Assembly: GCA_037178625.1 (NCBI GenBank)
Contig: JAWZXG010000030.1
Coordinates: 141,642 to 205,641 of the forward strand
From: Skeletonema tropicum
Taxonomy: Eukaryota > Bacillariophyta > Thalassiosirophyceae > Thalassiosirales > Thalassiosiraceae
DNA length: 64,000 bases
Direction: 5' to 3'
Under the pieces are notes generated by a model that was not told the origin of the DNA, searched no databases, and saw nothing but the letters and a program-made list of their open reading frames with translations. Shown piece after piece: positions 23,164 to 32,985 of the stretch. Numbering within the stretch: position 1 is the first letter of the stretch; each line of letters opens with the position of its first letter. The translations under genes and the position numbers were made by a program.

Positions 23164-23523
23164 CACTGAGCCACTAGACGTCTAGTGGCTCAGTGGTACG
23201 ACTTTCGTTTATGATCAGCAAAAGTACATCAACGAGCTCGCAGGTTCGGTTCCCAACCTCGGAAAGTGTTTATCCAGTGGCACTTCGCGCCAGATGCGCG
23301 ACCGAGCGCACGCACAGATTGCGTGTCGAATAGAAGCGTTCCACAAGTCGCTAGCGTTTAGGGCCAAACAGCCCGGAAGCACTCAAAGCGTGCGTACTAC
23401 CAGCCAGAAGCATGAGTAGTGCCTGCTCCTTGATGTACTTTTGCTGATCATATGCGAAAGTCGTACCACTGAGCCACTAGACGTCTAGTGGCTCAGTGGT
23501 ACGACTTTAGCATATGACCAGCA
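23164..23523. mobile_element. Insertion I in the Helitron gene: ~303-bp element with ~57-bp inverted repeats between two palindromes
   Basis: A 32-bp perfect palindrome (23164-23195) and a 52-bp perfect palindrome (23457-23508) both centre on GACGTC. Between their centres (23180-23482) the two ends are inverted copies: GTCTAGTGGCTCAGTGGTAC at the left continues through ATGATCAGCAAAAGTACATC, and its complement lies at the right. A third, forward half-copy runs to about 23523. GCACTGAG occurs at both outer borders (23163-23170 and 23521-23528) and could be a target duplication. Helitron coding is interrupted exactly here. No coding capacity. Confidence 0.7.
23180..23268 (+). other. tRNA-like segment with Pol III A- and B-box-like motifs
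   Basis: TGGCTCAGTGG (from 23186) fits the tRNA A-box consensus, and GGTTCGGTTCC (from 23243) fits the B-box at all but one position, about 57 bases downstream. A full cloverleaf is not convincing: the D and acceptor stems do not pair properly. So this is not annotated as a tRNA. It may be the remnant of a tRNA-derived (SINE-like) promoter inside insertion I. Confidence 0.35.
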
Positions 23524-23880
23524 CTGAGCTGCCCTCTCCTCTGCGCTCATCGAGGCATTCTTGCGTTGACGATAGATCTTGTCTGCAGCGGCCTTCTTTG
23601 CCTTCTGAGCTGCCCTCTCCTCTGCGCTCATCGAGGCATGCTTGCGTTGACGATAGATCTTGTCTGCAGCGGCCTTCTTTGCCTTCTGAGCTGCCCTCTC
23701 CTCTGCGCTCATCGAGGCATGCTTGCGTTGACGGTAAAGCTTTACTCTAGCGGCGGCCTTAGCCCTTTGAGCTGCCCTCTCCTCTGGGCTGATAGAGGCA
23801 TTCTTGCGTTGCCGTACAAGCTCTGTAGTATGACCGGCTCCATTAGTCTCCTCTGGATAGCTTGTCGACATCAGGTACAT
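23510..23880 (-). pseudogene. N-terminal part of the Helitron protein, with four 27-residue repeats
   Basis: The frame starts at ATG 23880 and contains four copies of a charged unit, RQRK(H/N)AS(M/I)SAEERAAQ(K/R)AK, encoded by 81-bp DNA repeats whose GAGCTGCCCTCTCCTCTG cores lie near 23526, 23607, 23688 and 23769. Such Arg/Glu/Ala-rich helical repeats are common at the N-termini of Helitron proteins before the Cys-rich region. The frame then runs into the palindromic insertion (CWSYAKVVPLSH) and stops. The next part of the protein is found at 22074-23163, on the other side of that insertion. Confidence 0.7.
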
Positions 23881-24298
23881 ACACCAAGATTATCTTGACA
23901 CACAAAGTTGACTCTCGGGTGAATTATTATTCCTTCAATGAAGAAATATAGTACCCTCTATGCATACTTGAACTTATTGAGTTCTCTATTGTTTTTTTTG
24001 AAAAATTATGAAGTTGTTTGTAATAATTTTAGGTTTTCGATCAATGGAATAGGGTGGACTATTCCTGATGAAATAGGCCAGGCTATTCCTATGTAAGTGA
24101 AAGTCGTGAAATGAGATTTTGCAAATACCGGTCAACATCTCTTGCGTGGGATGGACGGGTCGGCCCACGCGTACAATGTAACACGAACTATGTTGGAGCT
24201 CCTCAGATTTCCGGAATAAGCCTACGCTCGACTCAGTCGAAGCTTGGATAGCGCTTGGCGGGGGATGAAGAACCGATGAAGAAATGTGTGTCATACAA
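23881..24298. other. Intergenic region, presumed 5' flank of the Helitron
   Basis: No gene supported. The Helitron 5' end (TC) should lie in or beyond this stretch, but cannot be fixed without other copies for comparison. Confidence 0.3.
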
Positions 24299-24430
24299 TA
24301 TCTTAGGAAATTATATAGGTAAATGTTGCATTATCGCTACCAAGACATCATTGAACCAACAATTGGAGTCTTCATACGCCGAGGGCAGAACCAAACAGCG
24401 TCGCTTGGAACCACGGGAGATACGATAGTA
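24299..24430 (-). repeat. Dispersed repeat fragment, second copy at 35706-35850 (inverted)
   Basis: The sequence from CTTAGGAAATTA through TTGCATTATCGCTACC, GAACCAACAATTGGAGTC and GCCGAGGGCAGAACCAAAC matches the reverse complement of 35716-35846 almost base for base. On the minus strand it encodes LPSAYEDSNCWFNDVLVAIM. This is a coding remnant of some mobile element. Confidence 0.75.
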
Positions 24431-24598
24431 GTAGTTGCATTTGCTATGAAACATAAGTAAAGGGGCACAATGAGAACTGATTTGGAGCAAAGTCAAAGTA
24501 CTGTTGCGCTTGAGAGCGGCATATATATCATTGAATATATGAACTAAAGTGTACCCAGTATGTAATATTGGCAAGGCCAATTCTATTGTAACCTATAT
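24431..24598. repeat. Direct repeat, copy 1 (copy 2 at 24891-25063)
   Basis: Shared segments include GTTGC..TTGCTATGAA, GAGAACTGATTT, CAAAGTACTGTTGC, GAATATATGAACTAAA and GTAATATTGGCAAGGCC. Copy 2 is the 3' flank of the ankyrin gene at 25180. Copy 1 is a diverged duplicate of that flank about 460 bp further on. Confidence 0.7.
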
Positions 24599-24727
24599 AT
24601 ATGTAACAGTAACAGTAACAGAAATTTTAAAGTACGTCTGGTGGGCCCTCAAGAGGCGACATTATCTACGCTAAAGTGATAACGAACATGTGCTGCAGTA
24701 GCTATCATTTCCCAGATCGCACCCCAA
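24593..24727. repeat. Dispersed repeat, second copy at 43431-43550 (inverted)
   Basis: The stretch GTAACAGAAATTTTAAAGTA..CTCAAGAGGCGACATTATCT..GATAACGAACATGTGCTGCAG..CCCAGATCGCACCC aligns with the reverse complement of 43431-43550. Differences are few. No coding potential seen; probably an unclassified mobile-element fragment. Confidence 0.75.
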
Positions 24728-25179
24728 GCCTGCTATCTTTCAAGCAGGCCAGGATTAACAACGTCAACCTATTCAGGTCGTTTGTGGTGTCGATTACTCG
24801 ACTGGGTCGAAAACATCATCTATTCTCACTTGGTTTGGTTCAAGGCGTAACACTTCGCTGTCTGCTTGCTCACAACGGTTGATTTAAATAATGAGTTGCA
24901 GTTGCTATGAATCGCAAATGTAAAAGGGTGCACATGAGAACTGATTTTAAGCAAAGTACTGTTGCTGTTGCGCCTGAGGCATGTATGTATCATCGAATAT
25001 ATGAACTAAAAGTGTAGCCAGTATGATGTAATATTGGCAAGGCCGATTGTAGTGTAACCTAGTTTGCAGGCAGCATGAATACTTGGTCCGAACCTCAATA
25101 CCAAACTTCCTCTTCCGTTCATTTCCGTTCCGGACTGTGAAGGGCAGGCAGCCTTCCGACTTTGACTGCTCATTCTTAT

Positions 25180-27170
25180 TTAAGTCCAATTCATCACAGT
25201 CTCAGGATAAGCCTTCACAAGCTGAAAGATACTCCCCGTATACTCATCACTCTCTCTATCGACGACTTCACTGCTTTCAAACAAAAGATCAATTGGAAGC
25301 TCCTCCCAAGCATTTCGTTCCGATACCGATACGGCGTCATACTTTCTCAACAGCAGCGCTATCGTCTCATACTTTGCACCAAGACACGCATAATGGAGAG
25401 CAGTATTATCGTCGTGATCCAAAGCTTCGAGATTACTTGCATAATGGTTAACCAAGTACTGCACCACGCTAGCAGATTCGTGGTACGCACAGGCAACATG
25501 CAAGGGCAATGCGCCACTATTATCGGGAGATAGTACAGCCAGAGGAAATCCTCTTACCAGCAGCTTGATCGAGCCAAGCCTGACATTATTTCGAAGCGCT
25601 ATGTGCAGTGGAAGTTGCCCATTGTCATCAGGCGTCGTCATGAAATGCCTGTCTTTGGATAGATGAGAGTAGATCCGCTCGCTATTGATGAATTCTCGTA
25701 CTGGTTCATAACTACTCAATTCTTCCATTGATACGTTCATTTCATCGCTTTCGATAGCTTCAGGGTGTGAATCATAAATTGCCTTGATGATTTCCAGAGC
25801 AGCCCCTATATTTTCATGATTGAATTCCTGAAAAGAAGCCCAGGCAAGCAGCAGAGACAATCTTCCCCCCCAATTCCTTCTGCAACTTACCCTGGGATCG
25901 CAACTTAGCAAGAATTTAACGATATCAACAGCGTCTTCCTGACCGGCTCCTCGAGGAGACACACTAACCACGAAGCTATCAAGCAGCAACACTCCTCCTC
26001 GTTTAGTCATCGAGTTTATTGCGATGTGGATTGGATACAGTGCTTCACGCTCATCCACTGCTGCATGATTGATGCTATCTGGATAAAGATTGTACAAGTA
26101 TTCGACTGTGGCGACAGGACCACCCATACAAGCATAATGGATTGGAAGCATACCATCGACACTAGCCATTCGCTCAGATCCAGGGTACGCTTCGATCAGC
26201 AATTGGCAAAGCTCCTTTGATTTTGACAATGCAGCGAAGTGAATTGGAAGATTCCCCCTATTGTTGGCGTGTTGAATTGATTCAGGATACAACTTGAGAA
26301 GTAGCTTCAAAAACTCACATGCTGCTTTTCCATCGAATTTTTTGTTAATGCATAAGCAATGAAGAGGCAAGTGGCCTTCAGCATCTTTCTCTCGAATGAA
26401 CTCAGGATGAGCATCATAAATTGCCTCTATGATTTCAAGACCAGCCCCTATGTTTGAATCATTGCACTCCACAAGACAAGCCCAGAAAAGCAGAGACCTC
26501 CCCCCAACCTCCTGAAGTTTTACTTTAGGATCGCAACCCAGCAGGAATTTCACAACATCTACACGTAAACCCTCCATTGCGGAGTGAATAGGATACATTG
26601 CTCCCGATGCCGCATCATGGATTGCATCTGGGTAAAGTTTATATAAATATTCTACCGTGGTTACATTATTCTGCAAACACGCGAAGTGGATTGGAAGCAT
26701 ACCCATGGGACCAGCCATTCGCTCTGATCCTGGATACGCTTCGATTAACACACTCAAAAATTCGGGAGATGTTGTCCTATTGGCAGCGATGTGGATAGGA
26801 AGAAAGGTCCCATCATAAACTGCATGTCGGATGGATTCAGGGCACTTCTCGAGAAGTAGATGAAAAATTTCCATTGATTTTGTTTCGTCCAATGCGGGGT
26901 TATTGCACAAGATATGGAGGGGCATTTTACCGCCATCATCTTCACGGTGAACAGAATCGGGAGCTGCATCGATAAGCAGTTGAATTACGCCGAGTGGCAC
27001 GTCGTCGTTATTACATGCATGGTGGAGAGGTTGTCGTCCATCTTCATCAGCATCATTAGCAGCGTCAGGAAAATATTCGAGAAGGTATTGAATTACTCCC
27101 TCAGTGATTTTCTCATTGCAGCACGCCAACCGAAAGAATCGATAGTTGCTCACTGTATTATTATGATGTA
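25180..27170 (-). pseudogene. Ankyrin-repeat protein, 5' end lost to an insertion (paralogue 1)
   Basis: From about codon HHNNTVSNYRFFRLAC to the stop at 25180 the frame encodes around 660 residues of ankyrin-type repeats, recognisable by LPLH.AC, LPIHFA, MLPIHYAC and GALPLHVAC motifs at 33-50-residue spacing. Ankyrin repeats mediate protein binding; no catalytic domain is present. The paralogue at 28892-31120 has ~95 more residues before this point, including a Ser/Glu-rich leader and SEEFLREIIERHELTP. Here that part is replaced by a 589-bp inverted-repeat element. The frame stays open through the element to an ATG at 27306, which would give a chimeric N-terminus of about 46 residues. It is either a truncated pseudogene or a chimera. 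Confidence 0.7.
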
Positions 27171-27759
27171 AAGTAGTCCCGTTAAAAAATCCAACGCAAG
27201 GAAAGCCAAAAATTTTGATGTGCCGCCCGGCATAACCGTTACGCCGGTTACGCCGGTTCATGCCGCCCGGCATATGCTTTACGCCGGGTCGGGCCGACCG
27301 GCACATCGATGTGCCGGGCGGCGGAACAGTCTATGGTATGATGTTGTAACATCTTCCTTCCTGCATCCTGTCAACACACCCACGCCCTACAATAAACTAA
27401 AACTAAATTATCACGAAGATTACATGTGGATTGATCTCTTGTGTATGCGGTGAAATCAAACAGAAAAATGCTTTCTTTTCCATTGATGATTTGATTGAGT
27501 GCCATTGTCGTTGAGCTGTTGTCGATGAAATGAGAGCGCTTCGTAGGAAGTGTTCAACAATGAAGGTGTTGGCTGCAGACACTGTGAAATAAAGCGGACA
27601 GTGTAACTCGATATGCCGGGTGGCATATCGATATGCCGGTTCATGCCGGGCGGCATAATCGTTACTCCGGTTTACGCCCGTTACGCCGGCCGGCATAACG
27701 GTTACGCCGGCCGGCATAACAATTGGCGATATGCGTTGAGATTTTATACGGGACTACTT
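27171..27759. mobile_element. 589-bp terminal-inverted-repeat element with GC-rich internal repeats
   Basis: AAGTAGTCCCGTTAAAAAATC (start 27171) is mirrored by the complement of AAGTAGTCCCGTATAAAATC ending at 27759; the similarity goes on to AACGCA. Inside both ends are clusters of a short word family (GCCGGCATAAC, GTTACGCCGG, GGTTCATGCCG) in both orientations, at about 27220-27320 and 27610-27720, which can fold into complex hairpins. The central ~280 bp is ordinary A/T-rich sequence. No transposase is encoded, and no clear target duplication is seen. It interrupts the ankyrin gene. Confidence 0.65.
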
Positions 27760-27856
27760 GATATCAGGACTTTCCTCTCTTGAGTACCGGATGATGTGTA
27801 AAGCAGAAAGTGCGGGGAGCCCCCTTTCCCGCGCTCCCCTCGAACTGATCATTCAC

Positions 27857-28236
27857 CGCTCAAAGCAACGGCAACCATGGTCGACGTTGCCGCCGCTGAA
27901 TTAGACCAAGTTAATAGCTATATTATCCGCCTATCGGTGGCTGATTGTTACTATGGATTATTATGTTGATGTTATCGTACGTAGATCCACCAGAAACGCT
28001 CCTTGGGATGTTCAATGAGCCCTATTCAATGGCCGGCGCCGGCGCTCGCCGGACGTCACCGTCTAATATTGCCTCCATGCTGCCTTCCCTCGGCGGATTT
28101 GCCTGCGGCGAGAGCTTCAACTTAACATAATAATCCATAATAACGGTCAGCCACCGATCGGACGATAGTACGGCTATTAACTTGGTCTATTTCAACGGCG
28201 GCAACGGTGATCATGGTTGCCGTGCCTTGAGCGGCG
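27857..28236. mobile_element. Foldback element with ~115-bp inverted arms
   Basis: Left arm (27857-27972) contains CCGCTCAAAGCAACGGCAAC, AGACCAAGTTAATAG, CGGTGGCTGA and TATGGATTATTATGTT. The right arm (28116-28236) is its reverse complement at roughly 85-90% identity. Weak similarity goes on outward past CTGATCA on both sides. The 140-bp centre is G/C-rich (CCGGCGCCGGCGCTCGCCGG). No coding capacity. Its target site is not resolved. Confidence 0.6.
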
Positions 28237-28519
28237 TGGTTGGTGCTGATCAACCTGTTGACCGGCACTGACTTTCGCATCTGAGTTTGACCACGAGACG
28301 GTAAATCCTCTTTATTTTTTTGCGTGTCGTCGTCGCGGTGGAGATTTCCCGCCAAAATTTGAGTCATACCCTATTTATTTACCCTTGCTCCGCCCGACAT
28401 GGTACATGGTGGAGGTGCGAGGGCGTGAGGAACAAGGAACAAGATGAAAAAAGGTTGAGTGCCGTGTTATCTCATTATTCTCACAACTGAGAAAAGGAGA
28501 CATCCTATACTTCTTCGGA

Positions 28520-28690
28520 TTCAACCCGTGTTCGTTGCAGAGGATGAAGAGGACCTTGAGTCGGGCTGAAACGTTTGCGCAGCAGATTCCTCTCCCGAAT
28601 AGTTGTGTGTATTAGGTGGATGTGGCTTTGTATGAGTCACCGTAGTGGTATTTGGCTTTGGTTGCTCAGTGAAGCAGAGTATACAGTATG
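28520..28690 (-). repeat. Diverged fragment of the non-LTR retrotransposon seen at 31468
   Basis: The segment with CTCCCGAATAGTTGTGTGTA, TTAGGTG and CCGTAGTGGTA lines up with 31660-31790 (CTCCCGAATATTTGTGTGTA, ATAGGTG, CCGTAGTGATA), part of the coding region of the retrotransposon fragment. It is short and eroded. Confidence 0.5.
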
Positions 28691-28891
28691 ATGCTGGCGA
28701 AGCTAATTTTAGTGTCAGCTAGGTTGCAACCAGCAAGAATATGGTCTGAAATTCAGTATCAAACTTCCTCTTTCTCTCATTTTAGTTCCGTCTCGTGATA
28801 TTGGCAAGGCCAACTTATCAAATTTCTCTTCCTCTCAGTTCCGTTCCGAGTCTGGAAGGGGAGGCACCCTTCTTGGCCTGCTGCTTCATTT

Positions 28892-31120
28892 TCACAAGCA
28901 GTTCACTACGATCTCTGGATAAGCCTTCACAAGCTGAAACATACTCCCAGTGTATTCGATACCGTCTCTATCGACGACATCACTGCTTTCCCACAACAGA
29001 TCAATTGGAAGCTCCTCCCAAGCATTTTGTTTCGATACAGATACGGCGTCATACTTTTCTAGCAGCAGCGCTATCGTCTCGTACTTTGCACCACGACACG
29101 CGTGATGTAGAGCAGCATTACCGTCTTCATCCACAGCTTCGAGAGCAGCTGCATCAAGCTCAACCATATACTGCACAACGCTAGCAGATTCGTGGTACGC
29201 ACAGGCAATGTGCAAGGGTAATGCACCGTTATCATCGGGAGATTGTACAGCAGGAGGACATCCTTCAACCAGCAGCTTGATCGAGCCAAGCCTGACATTA
29301 TTTCGAAGCGCTGTGTGCAGTGGGAGTTGCCCATTGTCATCAGGTGTTGTTAACAGACGGAAGTCGCGGGCTTGACGAGAGTAGACTAGCTCGCCAGTAA
29401 CGAATGTTTGTACTTGTGGATGATATATGTGACTACGACTCGTAAAGTCATAGGATTCAATTGCATGAGGGTGTGCATCATAAATTGCCTTGATGATTTT
29501 CAGAGCAGCCTCTATGTTTGCATCATTGTAGTCCTGCAAACAAGCATAGGCAAGCAGAGACGATTCCCTAGACAGAGACAAGGAAAAAAACAGAGACAAT
29601 AAGTCTTGAGATTGAGAACGCTTCTGTAACTTCACCCCCCTCTCATCACAACCGAGTAGGAATTTCACAATATTAATAGCAGTTTCCGGATCTGTCCCAT
29701 TTCTTCCAACCATAGAGCTTATTGCGATGTGGATTGGATACATTCCTTCTTGCCCTTCTGCTGCATAGTTGATGCCATCTGGATAAAGATTGTAAAAAAA
29801 TTGGACTGTGGCGGCATTACCCATACACGCACAATGGATTGGAAGCATACCATCGATACTAGCCATTCGCTCAGATCCAGGGTACGCTTCGATCAGCAAT
29901 TGGCAAAGCTCCTTTGATTTTGACAGTGCAGCGAAGTGAATTGGAAGTTGGCCTCTATTGTTTGTGTGTCGAATTGATTCAGGACACTTCTCGAGCAGTA
30001 ACTTCAAAATATCACACGCAGCTATTCCATCGCATTGTCTTTGACCGAAATTGTAGAAGCGATGGAGAAGCAAATCACCTCCATCATTTTCTTCACGAAT
30101 GAATTCAGGATGAGCATCACAAATTAACTCTATGATTTCAAGACAAGCCGCAATGTTTGTATTATTGTACTTCTGACAACAAGCCCCAGAGAAGCAGAGA
30201 ACTGTTCTCAAACTCCTGCAACTTCACATTAGGATCGCAACTCAGCAGGAATTCCACAACGTCTACACGTGTGCACGCAACTGCGACGTGAATAGGATAC
30301 AGTCCTGACGATGTTGTATGATTAATTGCAACTGGGTAAAAAGTGTATAAATATTCTACCGTGGTGGAATTATTCTGCCTGCACGCGAAGTGGAATGGCA
30401 GCATTCCTGTGCGATGAGTTATTCGCTCTGATCCTGGATACGCTTCTATCAACAAGCGGCAAAACTCAGGTGATTTTGTCTTCATGGTAGCGATGTGTAT
30501 AGGGAGAAAGGTCTGATTATCTGCATGTCGAACCGATTCAGGGCACTTCTTGAGAAGTAGCTTCAAAATTTCCAATGCTCGCATTTCGTCCAAATCTTCG
30601 TTACTGCACAAGCAATGAAGAGGCATCATACCGTCATCATCTTTACGATGAACAGAATCGGGAGCTGCATCGATGAGCAGTTGAATTACGCCGAGTGGCA
30701 CGTCTAAGCAGTAGCGCATGCGCAATGGAGTGGAAGTAACCCGTCATCATCAGCATAATTGACAGCGTCGGGAAAATATTCGAGAAGATATTGAATCATT
30801 CCCTCGGTGATTTTTTCATTGTTGCACGCTATCCGAAAGAATTTATAGTTGTTCACACGATGATGATTGTTATGATGAGGTGTCAACTCGTGGCGCTCAA
30901 TTATTTCTCGTAGGAATTCCTCTGAAAGGCGGAGATAACAATTACAACATTGCAATAATTCCTCCGTTAGCAATTCAGCAGATTCAGATTCAGATTCAGA
31001 TTGCCGGCTGTCATTATCACTCCCGCTCATCGTTGATAGCGATCGAATAGAGTTAAAGAATTGCTCAATTTCAAACTCTAGAGGCACAATAACTGACAAC
31101 ACTTGCAGCCGCAATATCAA
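28892..31120 (-). pseudogene. Ankyrin-repeat protein with two frameshifts (paralogue 2)
   Basis: Three overlapping frames (31120-30704, 30725-30162, 30211-28892) together align with the ankyrin gene at 25180-27170. The first frame gives a Ser/Glu-rich leader (start at 31120 or, more likely, MSGSDNDSRQ at 31030), then HHNNHHRVNNYKFF and a repeat ending PLHCACATA before a stop. The second restarts with DVPLGVIQLLIDAAPDSV, about two bases out of phase. The third resumes after NVKLQEFENSS with CQKYNNTNIAACLEII. The ends, AWEELPIDLLWESS and FQLVKAYPE, match paralogue 1. Both breaks could be real mutations or indel errors in the assembly; if the latter, this would be an intact gene of about 740 residues. 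Its 3' flank also resembles that of paralogue 1. Confidence 0.7.
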
Positions 31121-31281
31121 ACGATGATTACATCAACTTGTGCTTAGGAGAACGAGAGCGACCGAACCAACAGTAAACCGAGTTATGTACTACGTTTCTG
31201 TCAGTAGGGGAAGTTCACATCATCGCTACCATGCCATCACTTATCATCCATCATATGTACATCATAAGTACCTACTACCTC

Positions 31282-31407
31282 ACCCTACATAGGATCTTCT
31301 GTCACATGTGGGAGTCCTCTTCAGAGGGACTCTGCACATGTGCAGAGAGCAGAGTCCCTCTGGCTGAAGAGGACTCCCACATGTGACAGAAGATCCTATG
31401 TAGGGTG
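31282..31407. mobile_element. 126-bp MITE with perfect 9-bp target duplication (Mutator-like)
   Basis: The element is almost wholly an inverted repeat: CACCCTACATAGGATCTTCT at 31282 and its complement ending at 31407, about 55 bp per arm with one 3-base difference. Immediately outside is CTACTACCT on both sides (31273-31281 and 31408-31416). A 9-bp duplication is typical of Mutator-like (MULE) elements. The same family recurs at 42724-42947. Confidence 0.9.
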
Positions 31408-31467
31408 CTACTACCTACCATTTAGCTAGAGAGGTAGGTGGGGCTTTTATTTCTGTGCTACGGTAAA

Positions 31468-32930
31468 CTACGTATCACTGGTATTGTAAACAAGAAAGGT
31501 ATCTGTAGATGGCTGAGAAGACTCTTGAGTCGACTGAGAGCTACTTCTTTGTGAAATAGATCTGCCACCTGTACTGTGTAATAAATATGAAATTTGGTCA
31601 TCATTGAGCGATGATGTGGTGGTCGGGCCATTGTTGCTCTCATAGAGTGCTTGAATGGCAGCTAGTCCTGCTGAGCCGTTTGCCTTGCAAATGCAAATCG
31701 TTCTCCCGAATATTTGTGTGTAATAGGTGCTTGGGTCAGGGCTTTTGTAGGATCCCCCGTAGTGATAGTTTCGTTGTTTTGATTTCCAAATTGAGTCGGC
31801 TCGTTCTAGGATGTTTGATTTTGATGGGGTTCTAGTGAATGCTTGGTGAGCCATGTCTGAGGCGTTTGGGAATTTGGACTTGTCGATATTGTGGAGTGTT
31901 TTGTAGTCGCCATTTGGAGGTGTGCCATATAGGAAGTAATTTATTGTGGGTCCGAAGAGGCCTAGTGGGCTGATGGCGAAAGGAAGTAGTTGCATGTTAT
32001 CTGAGTAAAGTTCTCCGATGATTTGTTCTCCGGTGAGTGTTATTTGTGATGAGCTGTCGGTGCGTGATGCATTTGAACCTCTGCCTCTTTGAAACTTGCT
32101 CTTCTCTGCCGAAAGGAGTGACGCGACGATATTGTTTGATTTAGCGTTACTTCCACCTCGGGATGGAGAAGGACAAGTGTCAGAGTTGCATGTGACCATG
32201 TCAAATCCAATTTTTGATAGTTTGCATCTGAAGTGGCTCTCGTTTGAGACTATTGGGAGGTTGAAATGGGTGTCGAATGGTTTAATGTTGGATTTTTTGA
32301 TGCTGCGGACTAAGCCTGTAGTTTCTTTACAGATTTTTGTGTCTGTGAGTTGGATGAAGGGGATGAGTGTTTCCATCTCCTTGTGCCACATATCTCTCCA
32401 TTTGTTGTGCATCTTCGTTTTTATTTGTTTGCTGAGGTGGCTGCATTGATATAGATGGTCTCCTTTTGTGTCGAAGTCTTGTTTGCAGAAGGGGCATTTG
32501 AGTTGTTCTGTTGTTTCCCAAATGTTCATACGTAAACAGCGGAGGAGGTTGAATCTGAAAAGGCGGTTGTCTTGTCTATTTTCTTCATCGCTTCTTGGAA
32601 GGTCTAGAAGTCCTTGACCCATCTTGCCGTCGATGATTTCCGCGATGTTGTGTGTGCTGTCGCTTGGGAGGTAGGTGATCATTTTTCTACACAGGCGAGA
32701 GGATGCTTCCTTGTTGATAATGTAGTGGTGTATTATTGATGAAGGTTGATATTCCTTGAGCTGTATCATCTCCGGTGCATATCTTTGCTATTGCCGGTGC
32801 AAATTTGTTGAAGATTTGGAAGGTGGTAGATGGATTGGTCTCTCTATTTGCATATCTCTTCATGTATTTCTGTGGGTCTCGTGTCTCGTCGGTCCGTCCA
32901 TCCCGACTCCCGACCAAGATAATGAGAGCC
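31468..32930 (-). mobile_element. 5'-truncated non-LTR retrotransposon (post-RT region)
   Basis: A frame of about 430 residues (32769-31468) begins after a frameshift; the preceding frame supplies NKFAPAIAKICTGDDTAQ to roughly 32920. The protein has RLFRFNLLRCLRMN, then a zinc-finger-like CPFC...GDHLYQC (C-x2-C-x9-H-x3-C), then a conserved-looking KIGFDMVTCN and a Ser-rich tail. A CCHC finger with GDH placed after the reverse transcriptase is typical of several LINE-type polymerases, including diatom elements. The reverse transcriptase and endonuclease are missing, as expected for 5' truncation during target-primed insertion. A diverged fragment of the same family is at 28520-28690. Confidence 0.6.
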
Positions 32931-32985
32931 GTTCGTTACTTCAAATGTCGTTTTATTGATGGTGAATGGCGGGCGGTGGCTAAAA

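Noticed and set aside
23180..23268. Functional tRNA gene
   Set aside because: A-box and B-box-like motifs are present, but the acceptor, D and T stems do not fold into a proper cloverleaf.
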